Assembly (NCBI RefSeq): GCF_033097525.1
Contig: NZ_CP109907.1
Location: 5,146,001 to 5,210,000 of the forward strand
DNA from: Sphingobacterium sp. UGAL515B_05
GTDB taxonomy: Bacteria > Bacteroidota > Bacteroidia > Sphingobacteriales > Sphingobacteriaceae
Reading direction: 5' to 3'
DNA: 64,000 nt
The notes under the pieces were generated by a model. It saw nothing but the letters and a program-made list of their open reading frames with translations. It searched no databases and was not told the origin of the DNA. Position 1 is the first letter of the stretch. Each line of letters opens with the position of its first letter. Below are positions 18,882-28,420 of the stretch, in pieces. Made by a program: the position numbers and the translations under genes.

Positions 18882-18904
18882 AAAGCCGCATCGTTTGCGG
18901 CTTT
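18882..18904 (-). terminator. Terminator of the XRE/S24 repressor gene
   Basis: Stem AAAGCCGCA/TGCGGCTTT directly after the stop of the minus-strand gene, with TTTT following on the minus strand. Confidence 0.7.
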
Positions 18905-18908
18905 CTGT

Positions 18909-19712
18909 TTAATGGTTATTGCTGTCAATTTTTTCTTCGATTTTTTCGAGCCTTGATAGGACAATCTGTAAATCTGAAGGCATTTCTGGTACGACCGTAG
19001 TCGCATAGGAATGATACTCCCAAATTTCAGAAATCTCTTCAAAGGGCACAGTAAACGGCTTATAGACTTTATTATAGGATGAGCATTCTAACAATCCGTC
19101 TTCCAATACCTGAATTTCTTTAAACACGATATCCTGTCCCTTAATCACTACAATAGCCAACGTCTTGGGTTTAATTTGAGTCCAATCCGCTATAAACCTT
19201 CCTGTAATATCCACGTTTACTGGAAAAGGCAGCATGGAATCCCCTTCAATCGGAAATGTTCTATAAGTGCCGAATTTCGGTAAGTTAGGATTGGAATATT
19301 TCGGTAACTCTGCTAAAAACTCTGTATCGGCAAAGCCCCCGGCTGCATATCCCGCTCTTCCCTTAATCGTTACATACTCCACGTTTTCATTATTACGAGG
19401 GTCAACAGTAATAGCCAGGACACGTATATTTCCACCTTTGATATACACATCATCGCCATTTTCCAGCTCTCTTAACTTCAATTCGCCCATTTTTGATAAA
19501 TCTATTTGTAAAAGTGTATCAATGCTGAGCCTATAAAATCTCGACAGCTTCAGGAGCTCGTCCATATTGGGCGATTTGGTTTTTCCATTTTCAAGGTTGG
19601 TATATTTTATTCTGTGTATACCCAAAGCCGCAGAAACCTGTTCCTGAGTGAGTTTCCTTCGATTCCGCAGGAATCTCAAATTAGAGAAAAAATATATTTT
19701 TTGCGTATTCAT
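18909..19712 (-). CDS. XRE-family repressor with S24/LexA-like C-terminal domain
   Basis: A 267-residue regulator. The N-terminal HTH_3/XRE domain is at residues 10-65 (LTQEQVSAALGIHRIKYTNLENGKT). The C-terminal part resembles an S24 peptidase fold (FPIEGDSMLPF is the Ser-containing motif, then VVIKGQDIVFKEI supplying the expected Lys). In LexA-like proteins this pair mediates RecA-stimulated self-cleavage; whether this one cleaves is inference. It is divergent from a Y-family polymerase and a DnaE-like gene, with palindromic half-sites between them, so it probably represses both directions in an SOS-type response. Confidence 0.88.
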   Translation of the reverse strand: MNTQKIYFFSNLRFLRNRRKLTQEQVSAALGIHRIKYTNLENGKTKSPNMDELLKLSRFYRLSIDTLLQIDLSKMGELKLRELENGDDVYIKGGNIRVLAITVDPRNNENVEYVTIKGRAGYAAGGFADTEFLAELPKYSNPNLPKFGTYRTFPIEGDSMLPFPVNVDITGRFIADWTQIKPKTLAIVVIKGQDIVFKEIQVLEDGLLECSSYNKVYKPFTVPFEEISEIWEYHSYATTVVPEMPSDLQIVLSRLEKIEEKIDSNNH

Positions 19713-19718
19713 TTTTAC

Positions 19719-19760
19719 ATGTTTATATTATGAACATAATTTTTGTTCATATTTTGAACA
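19719..19760. promoter_or_regulatory. Operator array between repressor and translesion polymerase genes
   Basis: Three interleaved inverted repeats built from GTTCA/TGAAC half-sites: ATGTT...AACAT (19719-19737), TGAACA...TGTTCA (19731-19749, 7-base spacer) and GTTCA...TGAAC (19745-19759, 5-base spacer). They fill the gap between two divergent starts, as expected for an autoregulating repressor. Binding by the XRE/S24 protein is inferred. Confidence 0.65.
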
Positions 19761-19787
19761 AAGCTAGTAAAAATTAATTGCAAAATT

Positions 19788-20966
19788 ATGGATAGGCATA
19801 TTGTTCACTGTGATTTAGATACATTTTTCGTATCTGTAGAACGGTTGCTCAATTCTGAGTTGATGGGCAAACCGGTTTTAATTGGGGGTAGTGGTGATCG
19901 GGGAGTGGTAGCTTCCTGTTCATACGAGGCCCGGCGCTATGGCGTGCATTCTGCCATGCCCATGCGGCTGGCCCGTCAACTATGTCCTGAAGCCATCCTT
20001 GTCCAGGGTGACTATGATCAGTACTCTAAATATTCCAATATCGTCACCGAGATCATTGAAGATGTGGCCCCGGTGGTAGAAAAGGCCAGCATTGATGAGC
20101 ATTATCTTGACATTTCCGGCATGGACCGTTTTTTCGGGTGCTGGAAATGGACGCAGGAATTAAGGGGACGGATCATCAACGAAACAGGGCTTCCGATCAG
20201 TTTTGGTCTATCCGTAAACAAAACCGTTTCCAAAATTGCTACAGGTGAGGCAAAACCTTGCGGCGAGAAAAAAGTGGACACGGGGGCAGAAAAGTCTTTT
20301 CTTGCACCGCTATCTATCCGTAAAATACCCATGGTAGGAGAAAAGTCCTATACCGTTCTCCGTAATATGGGTATCTCCCAAATTTATACCCTGCAGGAAA
20401 TGGAAGTCTTTACTATGCGCAAAGTCCTGGGCGAAAATGGCGTATCGATCTGGAACAAAGCCAACGGCCTGGATAAAAGTCTGGTCGTACCCTTCCGGGA
20501 GCAAAAGTCCATGAGTAAAGAAACCACCTTTGAGGCCGATACCACCGATATGGAACGGCTCAGGAAAACACTGGTCACTATGGTTGACCAGCTGGCATAT
20601 GAATTGCGAAAGGAGGGCAAGCTCACCGGCTGTATTACTTTAAAAATCCGTTATTCTAATTTCGATACCCACACCCAGCAGGTAAAGGTATCCTATACCA
20701 ATTCGGATAAACAGATTACCGAAAAGGTGATGGAGCTTTTTAAAAAACTCTATAGCCGCAGGATGCTCATCCGCCTGATCGGGGTGAAGTTTTCTAAACT
20801 GATTACCGGCAACTACCAGGTAGATATCTTTAATGATACCATGGAAGAAATACACCTTATGCAGGCAATGGACCACATCCGAAAGCGGTTCGGCGTTGAA
20901 TATATTATGAAAGGCATTTGTTTGGAAGGAAAAGGAGGGAAGTATGCTACTCAATTTGCACAGTAA
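19788..20966 (+). CDS. dinB: Y-family DNA polymerase (DinB/Pol IV type)
   Basis: A 392-residue translesion polymerase. The palm motif HCDLDTFFVSVE carries the first catalytic Asp (D9), the second acidic pair is D103/E104 in SIDEHYLD, and the steric-gate and fingers motif SCSYEARRYGVHSAMP is present. The thumb helix-hairpin-helix (IRKIPMVGEKS) and a little-finger domain follow. Catalytic residues look intact. It is divergent from the XRE/S24 repressor and overlaps the dnaE-like gene by 23 bases. Together they form a mutagenesis cassette like imuB-dnaE2, but with a DinB that appears active. Confidence 0.93.
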   Translation: MDRHIVHCDLDTFFVSVERLLNSELMGKPVLIGGSGDRGVVASCSYEARRYGVHSAMPMRLARQLCPEAILVQGDYDQYSKYSNIVTEIIEDVAPVVEKASIDEHYLDISGMDRFFGCWKWTQELRGRIINETGLPISFGLSVNKTVSKIATGEAKPCGEKKVDTGAEKSFLAPLSIRKIPMVGEKSYTVLRNMGISQIYTLQEMEVFTMRKVLGENGVSIWNKANGLDKSLVVPFREQKSMSKETTFEADTTDMERLRKTLVTMVDQLAYELRKEGKLTGCITLKIRYSNFDTHTQQVKVSYTNSDKQITEKVMELFKKLYSRRMLIRLIGVKFSKLITGNYQVDIFNDTMEEIHLMQAMDHIRKRFGVEYIMKGICLEGKGGKYATQFAQ

Positions 20967-23883
20967 TTATAGTCTTCGATATGGTACGATGAGCCTGGAC
21001 GACCTGGTCTCCGGGATGATGGCCACCGGTCATGACAGTGCCGTGCTAACCGATATTAATAATAGTTCTGCATCCATTGACTTCATCCAGAAAGGCCGGA
21101 AGGCAGGGATGCATACGCTTGCTGGTATGGAACTGCGCCAGGGTGATGAACTACGGTTTATAGTCATCGCTAAGAATACCGAAGGTTTCCGCGAGATCAA
21201 TGAGTACCGTACCCAGGCCAACCAGCATGAACTGTCGATTCCCGGGCGGGCACCGGAATTTCGCAATGTGTTTGTGATCTATCCATTTGGTAGTATTACC
21301 GTAACGGAACTTCGGGATTATGAGTATATCGGGATACGGCCATCCGAACGGAATCTTATTGTACTGGAACCCAAAAGCAACTATGAACGCTACGTCATAT
21401 TGGCCCCGGTAAGCTTCAAATCAGCTGACTATAAGCTACATTGCCAGCTGCGAGCTATTGACCACAATATCCTGTATTCTCAGCTGGAAAAGAGTCAGGT
21501 CGCGCCAAAAGACGAAGTATTTATAACTCGTGTAAAGCTGCTGGAATTGTATCAGCAGTTCCCACAACTCATCGCCAATACAAACCGGCTGATGGGCCAG
21601 TGTTCCTTTGACATGGATTTTAAAAAGATCAAGAATAAGGAAACGTTTACCGGTGCACGGTATAGCGATAAAGAACTCCTGTTATTGTATACCAGGGACG
21701 GGTTTACCAACCGGTATCAGAAGCACGACAAAATAGCCCAAGAGCGGATTGCCAAAGAACTGGAGATCATTGAAAACCTGAACTTCTCCAGCTACTTTTT
21801 AATCACCAATGATATCTGTAGGTATGCAAAAGGCCGGAACTTCCATTATGTGGGCAGAGGCAGTGGTGCAAACTCCGCAGTTGCCTATTGCCTGGGCATA
21901 ACCGATGTGGACCCGATAGAACTGAACCTTCCTTTTGAGCGGTTTTTAAATCCGAAAAGACAATCCCCACCGGATTTTGATATTGATTTCTCCTGGAACG
22001 AACGGGACGATATCTATAAATATATTTTTACGAAATACAAAGGGCCGCACACCGCGCTTATGGGGGCGATGAGCACGTTTAAAGGAAGGAGCATCCTTCG
22101 GGAGCTTGGAAAGATCTATGGCCTGCCCAAAGGAGAAATTGACCGCCTGGTACATGAGCCAGCAAACATGTTGAACAAAAATGAAGTGACCAATATGATC
22201 CTAAGCGTATTTGGCAGGCTGGAGGATTTTCCAAATCAGCGCACGATCCATGCTTCGGGGGTATTGATTTCTGAGCAGCCCTTAACCTGTTACTCTGCCC
22301 TGGATTATCCGCCTAAGGGATTACCTACCGTGCAGTACGATATGTATGTTGCCGAAGAGATCGGATTTGAAAAGTTCGACATTTTGAGCCAGCGGGGGCT
22401 GGGCCATATCAAAGACTGCAGGGAAATTGTGCTGCAGAACACCGGGCAGGTAATCAGTACGGAAAGCCCTAAACGATTTTTTAAAGATCCAAAAATTGCC
22501 GATCAACTACGCAGTGCCAAAACCATTGGCTGTTTTTATATCGAAAGCCCGGCCATGCGCCAGCTGATTACCAAACTGAAGTGTGATGATTACCTGACCC
22601 TGGTGGCAGCTTCATCCATTATTCGTCCCGGCGTCGCCAGTTCGGGTATGATGGCAGAATTCATCAAGCGGCATCATGATCCCAGTCTGGTGCAGTATCC
22701 GCACCCGGTCTTTAAAGAACAACTGGAGGAAACCTATGGAGTAATGGTCTATCAGGAGGATGTGATGAAAATTGCCAATGCCTACGGGGGACTGGATATG
22801 GCTGATGCCGATGTACTGCGTAGAATGATGTCTGGTAAATATCGGAGCAAAGATCACTTGGTACTGATCCATGATAAGTATTTTGCCAATTGTAAGGCAA
22901 AAGGATATCCGGAAGATGTGAGCAGGGAAATATGGCGACAGATGGAAAGCTTTGCAGGCTATAGTTTCAATAAGGCTCACTCAGCCAGCTTTGCAGTGGA
23001 AAGCTATCAAAGCCTGTTCTTAAAAACTTACTACCCACTGGAGTTTATGGTTTCCGTGCTCAATAATTACGGGGGCTTTTATAATGCAAAAGTTTATATC
23101 AACGAGGCAAAGGTTTCCGGGGCTACTATTTGCCTGCCTTGTGTCAATACCTCTGGTTTCCAGACAACTATTCATGGAAAGGATATCTACCTGGGATTTG
23201 ACCGGTTGTTGAATATGGAAAATGGTCTGTCGACACGGATCGCGCCGGAGCGGGAACGTAATGGAAATTATACAGGGCTGGAAAATTTTGTGATACGAAC
23301 CGGGGCGGGCCTGGAACAGCTAATCATTCTGATTCGCGTAGGTGCATTCCGTTTCCTAGGGGTAGGCAAAAAGGAACTGCTGTGGGAAGCCCATTTACTG
23401 CTCAGCAATGACAAAAAAGAACAGTCCAAGGGTATGGTGCTTTTTGAATCAATGAGCCGCAAACCAGTACTGCCTAAATTAGTGCATTCGGTACTCGAAG
23501 ACTACTATGACGAGATCGAGCTGATCGGCGTTATCGTTTCCGGCAGCTCTTTTGACCTGGCCAGATCTGAGTACCGTGGGGAATGCAAAGCGAAGGATTT
23601 ACTTCAATACCTCGGCAGAACAATACGGATTGTTGGCGATTTTGTAACAGATAAAACCGTAAAAACCAAACATGGCACCTATATGAAATTTGGCACTTTC
23701 CTCGATGTCGATGGAGATTTTTTTGATACCGTACATTTTCCACCTTCACTGGCAGCCTACCCGCTCCGGGATTGGGGACTTTACCTCATTGAAGGTAAGG
23801 TTGTAGAAGAATTCGGCTGTCCGGCTATAGAGGTGTCTAGGTGTGGGAAGATGCCGCTTAAAGCTGATCCGAGAAGTGTTTAA
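20944..23883 (+). CDS. DnaE-type DNA polymerase III alpha subunit (error-prone cassette copy)
   Basis: A 979-residue polymerase, shorter than the replicative DnaE (about 1,150 or more). It starts with a PHP domain (LHSNYSLRYGTMSLDDLV) in which the usual HTH metal motif is LHSN, so it is probably inactive as an exonuclease. The polymerase core has the catalytic aspartates in PDFDIDF (residues 343-349), and SFNKAHSASFAVESYQS in the fingers. A C-terminal helix-hairpin-helix/OB-like region follows. The start lies inside dinB and is preceded by an unusually good purine-rich stretch (AAAGGAGGGAAGT), rare in Bacteroidota and consistent with reinitiation. A likely partner of the Y-family polymerase in damage tolerance. 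Confidence 0.92.
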   Translation: MLLNLHSNYSLRYGTMSLDDLVSGMMATGHDSAVLTDINNSSASIDFIQKGRKAGMHTLAGMELRQGDELRFIVIAKNTEGFREINEYRTQANQHELSIPGRAPEFRNVFVIYPFGSITVTELRDYEYIGIRPSERNLIVLEPKSNYERYVILAPVSFKSADYKLHCQLRAIDHNILYSQLEKSQVAPKDEVFITRVKLLELYQQFPQLIANTNRLMGQCSFDMDFKKIKNKETFTGARYSDKELLLLYTRDGFTNRYQKHDKIAQERIAKELEIIENLNFSSYFLITNDICRYAKGRNFHYVGRGSGANSAVAYCLGITDVDPIELNLPFERFLNPKRQSPPDFDIDFSWNERDDIYKYIFTKYKGPHTALMGAMSTFKGRSILRELGKIYGLPKGEIDRLVHEPANMLNKNEVTNMILSVFGRLEDFPNQRTIHASGVLISEQPLTCYSALDYPPKGLPTVQYDMYVAEEIGFEKFDILSQRGLGHIKDCREIVLQNTGQVISTESPKRFFKDPKIADQLRSAKTIGCFYIESPAMRQLITKLKCDDYLTLVAASSIIRPGVASSGMMAEFIKRHHDPSLVQYPHPVFKEQLEETYGVMVYQEDVMKIANAYGGLDMADADVLRRMMSGKYRSKDHLVLIHDKYFANCKAKGYPEDVSREIWRQMESFAGYSFNKAHSASFAVESYQSLFLKTYYPLEFMVSVLNNYGGFYNAKVYINEAKVSGATICLPCVNTSGFQTTIHGKDIYLGFDRLLNMENGLSTRIAPERERNGNYTGLENFVIRTGAGLEQLIILIRVGAFRFLGVGKKELLWEAHLLLSNDKKEQSKGMVLFESMSRKPVLPKLVHSVLEDYYDEIELIGVIVSGSSFDLARSEYRGECKAKDLLQYLGRTIRIVGDFVTDKTVKTKHGTYMKFGTFLDVDGDFFDTVHFPPSLAAYPLRDWGLYLIEGKVVEEFGCPAIEVSRCGKMPLKADPRSV

Positions 23884-23959
23884 TCTATATTATTATATGA
23901 TTTAGATTATTACTGAATTTAAAGATTTATGTTATTTTTATTGAAAGTAATTTAGACTG

Positions 23960-24787
23960 ATGAATATTAACGAGACCGCCACTTATTCAATACCTTATTT
24001 TCTTCGCCCCTCAGGTTGCCTTGATTGCCATATTAACAAGCCCTTTAATAAGGAAGAGTCAATAGAGATTGCTGCTTTCCATGAACATCGATTCGCTTTT
24101 TATTATTGGTTAAAATGGACAAACGATCTTAATGGAAAAATTCCATCCTTGGTAACTTTCGATTGGCACCAGGATTTATGCCCACCTTATAAGGATAAGG
24201 TAGAAGAACTTAAATCTCTTGAGACAACCAAAATGTCAAAGGTAGCCTTCTATACATGGGCAAGGTTAGAACCTACAAATGATGTCCAAATTCAGTCTGC
24301 AATACTATTGAATAAGATACAGAATGTTTATGTGATATGCCGTCAAAAATCTCGCAGAGATAACCCTATGATTATTGAGGATTATCATGGGAATACCCAT
24401 AAAATATACTTGTTCGATAATATTAATGAGTTTGAAAAAATGATTCCCAGTCTCGAAGAGGAGCATGTATTTTGGGACATAGACTTGGATTATTTTACCT
24501 TATGCAATCCACCATCCATGGGAGGAACAACTCCTGGAAAGAAGTATACGTACCTTACAAAAGCTGCAATAGAGGAACAATTTTCATCCCAAAGCCCAGT
24601 AATAAGATGGATACTGGAAAGAATAGAGGGGATGACGATTGCAATGGAACCGGATTTTTGCGGTGGATTAAAGCATTCTAATAGGTTGTATAGTATTGTG
24701 GAAAGGGCGCTATTTACCGAACCCTTATTTAATAAGAATATATATAGAAAATATCCCGACTGGAAAGTGCATACTAATACGATTTAA
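23960..24787 (+). CDS. UPF0489 family protein, arginase/deacetylase-like fold
   Basis: A 275-residue protein. Two metal-ligand motifs of the arginase-like fold are visible: DWHQD (D68, H70, D72) and DIDLDYF (D173, D175, D177). Known UPF0489 members include peptide arginases that turn Arg into ornithine in RiPP pathways. That is family knowledge; no RiPP precursor is adjacent here, and the substrate is unknown. The N-terminus has a CLDC pair. It stands alone, 76 bases after the dnaE-like gene and convergent with the DUF3883 gene. It could be cargo picked up with the defence genes. Confidence 0.72.
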   Translation: MNINETATYSIPYFLRPSGCLDCHINKPFNKEESIEIAAFHEHRFAFYYWLKWTNDLNGKIPSLVTFDWHQDLCPPYKDKVEELKSLETTKMSKVAFYTWARLEPTNDVQIQSAILLNKIQNVYVICRQKSRRDNPMIIEDYHGNTHKIYLFDNINEFEKMIPSLEEEHVFWDIDLDYFTLCNPPSMGGTTPGKKYTYLTKAAIEEQFSSQSPVIRWILERIEGMTIAMEPDFCGGLKHSNRLYSIVERALFTEPLFNKNIYRKYPDWKVHTNTI

Positions 24788-24817
24788 ACTATATTTAAAG
24801 AAATAGTGCGTTCGAAT

Positions 24818-26131
24818 CTATTTCTTACTTTTTTTTATTTTAATGCGGGCTTTATATTGAATCGGGATAAGTTCTATTTTTTCTCTATTTGCACCAAATG
24901 GATCTTTAATTCTTAGGATTTTTGGTTTTGCTGATGCAACCTCAAATACGATATAGAGATAATAATTTTCATTTGAAAGCGCTAACTGGTATTCATTATC
25001 AGTAAAATAAAAGTTAATGTCTCCAGTAGGCGGATAGGTAGTTGACTTAACCTCTACTTTTATTTCTGTAGGATGATCTGCTATTCTATCATATGAAAGG
25101 ATATCGAAACCCAAATGGTCCTCACCTCGACTTCCTGGCCAATCCATTTGTGTAATAACATCAGTCATACCTAAAGCAATCAACCTTGCTTTTTCCGATT
25201 TCCAGACAATCTCTTCTCCTTTATCTCCTAAGGTCTTTAAACGCTTATTTTCTGCTTCATAGTTTCTACGCGGGCTGTGGCCGGGAATGTAAATTCGAGT
25301 TGAAGTGGTCTTTTGTACTGGTATGTTTAAATCTAACTCTATAAACTCTGCCGTTTGTACTTCGGGAAATACCTGCTCCACAGATAGATCGAAATTGACA
25401 GGAAGTCCTTCTATTGATTGTTTCCTTTTTACTTCCTTTGAATTGTTGTTTGGAGGCCCTCCAGGGTATTCATTATATAAAAAATATGAAAACATATCGT
25501 TACTCCAATCTTTCATAATTGGATCACCATTTTTGAATTCTTGTAACCTTAACCTTTTGTAAACATTGTCTTTAGATTTTAGCTCAGTTCTGCCTATTAA
25601 AAAATGATCAAGAAAATGATCTAAGTGATCGGGAGCAAAGACATTTAAATACTTATCTGGATAAAATATCGATAAAATTTTCCCCTGAAACATAGGAGAA
25701 AACTTATTCTTTTGTATTTCAATATAGTTTTCTCGAGCACCGTGTTCAATTAAATGCAGTAAAGTTTCTTTTATTTTGTTGAATGCAGCCACATAATTTT
25801 CGTCCTTTCCGAATTTCTGAGGATATCGAAATTTTACTGTAGGATCCGCGGTAGTACGACCATAATAGAAGCCAAATTTGAATGAATTAGAGCCGTAGAT
25901 ATACCCTAAATCCTCAAATTCTCTTTCAATCGAATAGCAAAAATTAAACTTCACCTTATCTCTTTCCATTCCGATAGCAAAATCTTCATATTGCATTCTA
26001 GAAATAAATTCTGGGGTAAAGTATTTGACAAATTCATCCCTACGGTTATACAGTTTTTCTCGATTTTTCGCGAATACATCTTTGGTGCTATTGAAAAGAT
26101 CCCGCGCCTTTAAAAAATCACTTTGTTTCAT
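24818..26131 (-). CDS. DUF3883 (PD-(D/E)XK nuclease-like) domain protein, probable defence component
   Basis: A 437-residue protein. The C-terminal third has the DUF3883 layout: GDKGEEIVW (about 305), EDHLGFDILSYD (about 337) and IKVEVKST (about 352), which together supply the Glu, Asp and ExK expected for a restriction-endonuclease fold. The N-terminal 250 residues hold a region rich in aromatic residues (SPMFQGKILSIFYPDKYLN) seen in other restriction-like proteins. It is 34 bases downstream of the KAP NTPase gene on the same strand, so the two form an operon. Strongly AT-rich. A nuclease role is inferred, not shown. Confidence 0.72.
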   Translation of the reverse strand: MKQSDFLKARDLFNSTKDVFAKNREKLYNRRDEFVKYFTPEFISRMQYEDFAIGMERDKVKFNFCYSIEREFEDLGYIYGSNSFKFGFYYGRTTADPTVKFRYPQKFGKDENYVAAFNKIKETLLHLIEHGARENYIEIQKNKFSPMFQGKILSIFYPDKYLNVFAPDHLDHFLDHFLIGRTELKSKDNVYKRLRLQEFKNGDPIMKDWSNDMFSYFLYNEYPGGPPNNNSKEVKRKQSIEGLPVNFDLSVEQVFPEVQTAEFIELDLNIPVQKTTSTRIYIPGHSPRRNYEAENKRLKTLGDKGEEIVWKSEKARLIALGMTDVITQMDWPGSRGEDHLGFDILSYDRIADHPTEIKVEVKSTTYPPTGDINFYFTDNEYQLALSNENYYLYIVFEVASAKPKILRIKDPFGANREKIELIPIQYKARIKIKKSKK

Positions 26132-26165
26132 TTTTAAGATAATTAGTATTGATAGCGAATTTTGA

Positions 26166-28076
26166 TTAAGAAGTTATTTTAGTTTTTGCTCTCTCAAATG
26201 TTGATTTCAGCTCTATTAATTTCTTTTTTTTAATTGGCATGTCATTATAATTTGATACTTGCTCTCCAATTATTTTAATCATATTATCGACAAATACTAA
26301 TTCAGCTTTGTGATAACTTTCTATGGTAAGATTACTGAACCTTTTCTCTGGATTATATCTATAATCGAAGAAATCATTAAGCTCGGAAATACCACTATTA
26401 TTTAATTTTTTTACAATTTCGAAAAACTCATTGGCATCAAACTTTTCAAATATTGGGGTACGATCAAAACTGCATTTTAAATTTTCGTCATATTCTGCAT
26501 GCAAACGTTGCCAAAGTGTTTCAACATTCGTAGAAGTAATGTTACTTATTATTTCATTTTTCTTTTCTTCTGAATTCTCGGTTGTACTTTTTATGATTTG
26601 ATCTTTCAAAAATTTAATCAATTTTTGAAATTCAGGAGTTTTAACCGAAGCATATTCTTTCCCCCAAGAGGAATTAAAAATAAACATCCGACCCAGATAG
26701 CCTCCAAGATCATTCAAGTTACTTGCTTTTATTAGTTGTTGAGCACGAGCAGAAATTTGCTTTTTAGATTTGTCCTGACGAATATGTTCATCAATTAGCG
26801 AAAATAAAATACCCGAAATATGCAGAACTTCAGTAACATCTAATTCGTTTGTTTGAAAAAAGTCGTAATTGACTTTATTAAAAAGATCCAAAAAATCATT
26901 ATCATCCAATAACCGCCAGAACCACAGTCTTTCCCAGGATTTAAGATCTCGTTCAATTGAGGCCGCCTTAATTTCTGCTAATAAGTCTTGATGATTTCCA
27001 TCTAAAATATATTCTTTAATGGTATCTTGATTCAAGAAGTACGGCGTTTCCACTTCGGTGTTTTGCTTCAATATTTTACGATATTGATTTAAATAATCAC
27101 TACTAAAAATATTAAACTTCCCATTATATGATTTAAGGTCTGGATTTTCTTTGCCGATATTTAGTTCTATATAATTAATTGTAAAATACTGTAGACAGGT
27201 ACTTACAATTTTTTTCATCCTAATTTTATTCGCTAAAATTTCATCATCTAGTAATTTTAATAGTCTTTCAAATTCAAAAAGTGAGCGTTTTAGAATTCTT
27301 AAATTTTCAGTTTCCGATAACGTGAAGATTTCAGTTAAGGTCTTTGTAACCCAATCCTTTTGGTTTTTTATGCAATCAAGGGTGCAATCCTCAACATATT
27401 TTTCAACAGCTTCAACAGTATTGGGATATATTGTAAATGTTTTGCCAATTACTTTTTCTTTAAAGGTAATGTAATCAAATTTACTTTCAACCTGCCGCTC
27501 ACTCTTTCCATTTTTTCTTTTGTCAATTTTCGATTCGTCACTGATGAGAATCACTTTACATGATGAATGCTCTATAAAATCATTTACAAATCCAAATATT
27601 TCATCTATTGGAATTTTTGATCTCTCTAAATCATCTAATATAATAATACGTTCGCCTTTTATTTTATTGTCTTTACTTTTGAAAAGTGAGAGGGGATCGA
27701 TTTCGACATTCATTGTACCATCGCTTTTCTTATCGCCGTTAAGATCTAAATCAATTTTGAGTGAGGTCTTCAAAATGCCTTTAAGAACAGACTTTACGAG
27801 TCTGGTTCCTTTAAAGAGGAAAGGATGTATCTGCGCCTGTAATCCATCAATAATTTCTTGTTTTGAAACAAATCCATTTAATGAAAGATATATGGGCTTT
27901 AATTGTATTTCATTCTCTTTTACTTCTTTGAGTTTCTTTTCCCATTTTAATATTTCGGCTTTAATAAAATGAGTTTTGCCAGCTCCCCATTTGCCTTTTA
28001 TCATAACAGCAAACCCTGGGTCTTTTGTGTAAATAAAATAGTCTAGGTATTCCGATATATAATTGTTGTTTTTCAT
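26166..28076 (-). CDS. KAP-family P-loop NTPase, probable defence component
   Basis: A 636-residue STAND-like NTPase. Walker A is GKWGAGKT at residues 28-35 and Walker B is RIIILDDLER near 150. The rest is helical and lacks clear transmembrane helices, unlike many KAP proteins. Known KAP NTPases occur in phage-defence islands and as membrane-linked signalling ATPases. Here it is paired with a nuclease-like protein, which suggests an NTPase-gated nuclease system; this is inference. The ATG start is followed at once by the P-loop region, as is usual for the family. Confidence 0.82.
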   Translation of the reverse strand: MKNNNYISEYLDYFIYTKDPGFAVMIKGKWGAGKTHFIKAEILKWEKKLKEVKENEIQLKPIYLSLNGFVSKQEIIDGLQAQIHPFLFKGTRLVKSVLKGILKTSLKIDLDLNGDKKSDGTMNVEIDPLSLFKSKDNKIKGERIIILDDLERSKIPIDEIFGFVNDFIEHSSCKVILISDESKIDKRKNGKSERQVESKFDYITFKEKVIGKTFTIYPNTVEAVEKYVEDCTLDCIKNQKDWVTKTLTEIFTLSETENLRILKRSLFEFERLLKLLDDEILANKIRMKKIVSTCLQYFTINYIELNIGKENPDLKSYNGKFNIFSSDYLNQYRKILKQNTEVETPYFLNQDTIKEYILDGNHQDLLAEIKAASIERDLKSWERLWFWRLLDDNDFLDLFNKVNYDFFQTNELDVTEVLHISGILFSLIDEHIRQDKSKKQISARAQQLIKASNLNDLGGYLGRMFIFNSSWGKEYASVKTPEFQKLIKFLKDQIIKSTTENSEEKKNEIISNITSTNVETLWQRLHAEYDENLKCSFDRTPIFEKFDANEFFEIVKKLNNSGISELNDFFDYRYNPEKRFSNLTIESYHKAELVFVDNMIKIIGEQVSNYNDMPIKKKKLIELKSTFERAKTKITS

Positions 28077-28420
28077 TATTCGTAATTAATTTTCATTTTT
28101 ACGAATTTAATCATTGTTATCAACAAATATATTTTTTGAGTATAAAATAGAAGTTTTGATTAGTCACAATTTTTATTCAGCAAATTATGAAGTTCAAATA
28201 TATTTGCTGCGGTATTCATTCTGATCCCAGGAACATATAATTCCAAAAATTAATTGTTTGGTCTGACGTAACTTTTATAACTATTGTCGATTATTTAATA
28301 CTAAATAGAAATTTAATAAATAAAAAAAGATAATGGGGTTGACAAGGAGATAATTTCTCCTTATTTTGGGAATACTAATTGTGAGAACATAACCGCCATT
28401 ATTAACTTAATATTTTACTT
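28077..28420. other. AT-rich intergenic region between divergent genes
   Basis: The 344 bases between the KAP gene and the secreted protein are very AT-rich. I see no ORF, tRNA or strong hairpin. They must contain two divergent promoters. Confidence 0.5.

Noticed and set aside
24802..24835. A GTTCGAATCT stretch resembling the tRNA relic at 48750, considered as a left attachment site
   Set aside because: Only part of it matches, and it is in inverted, not direct, orientation; likely chance.
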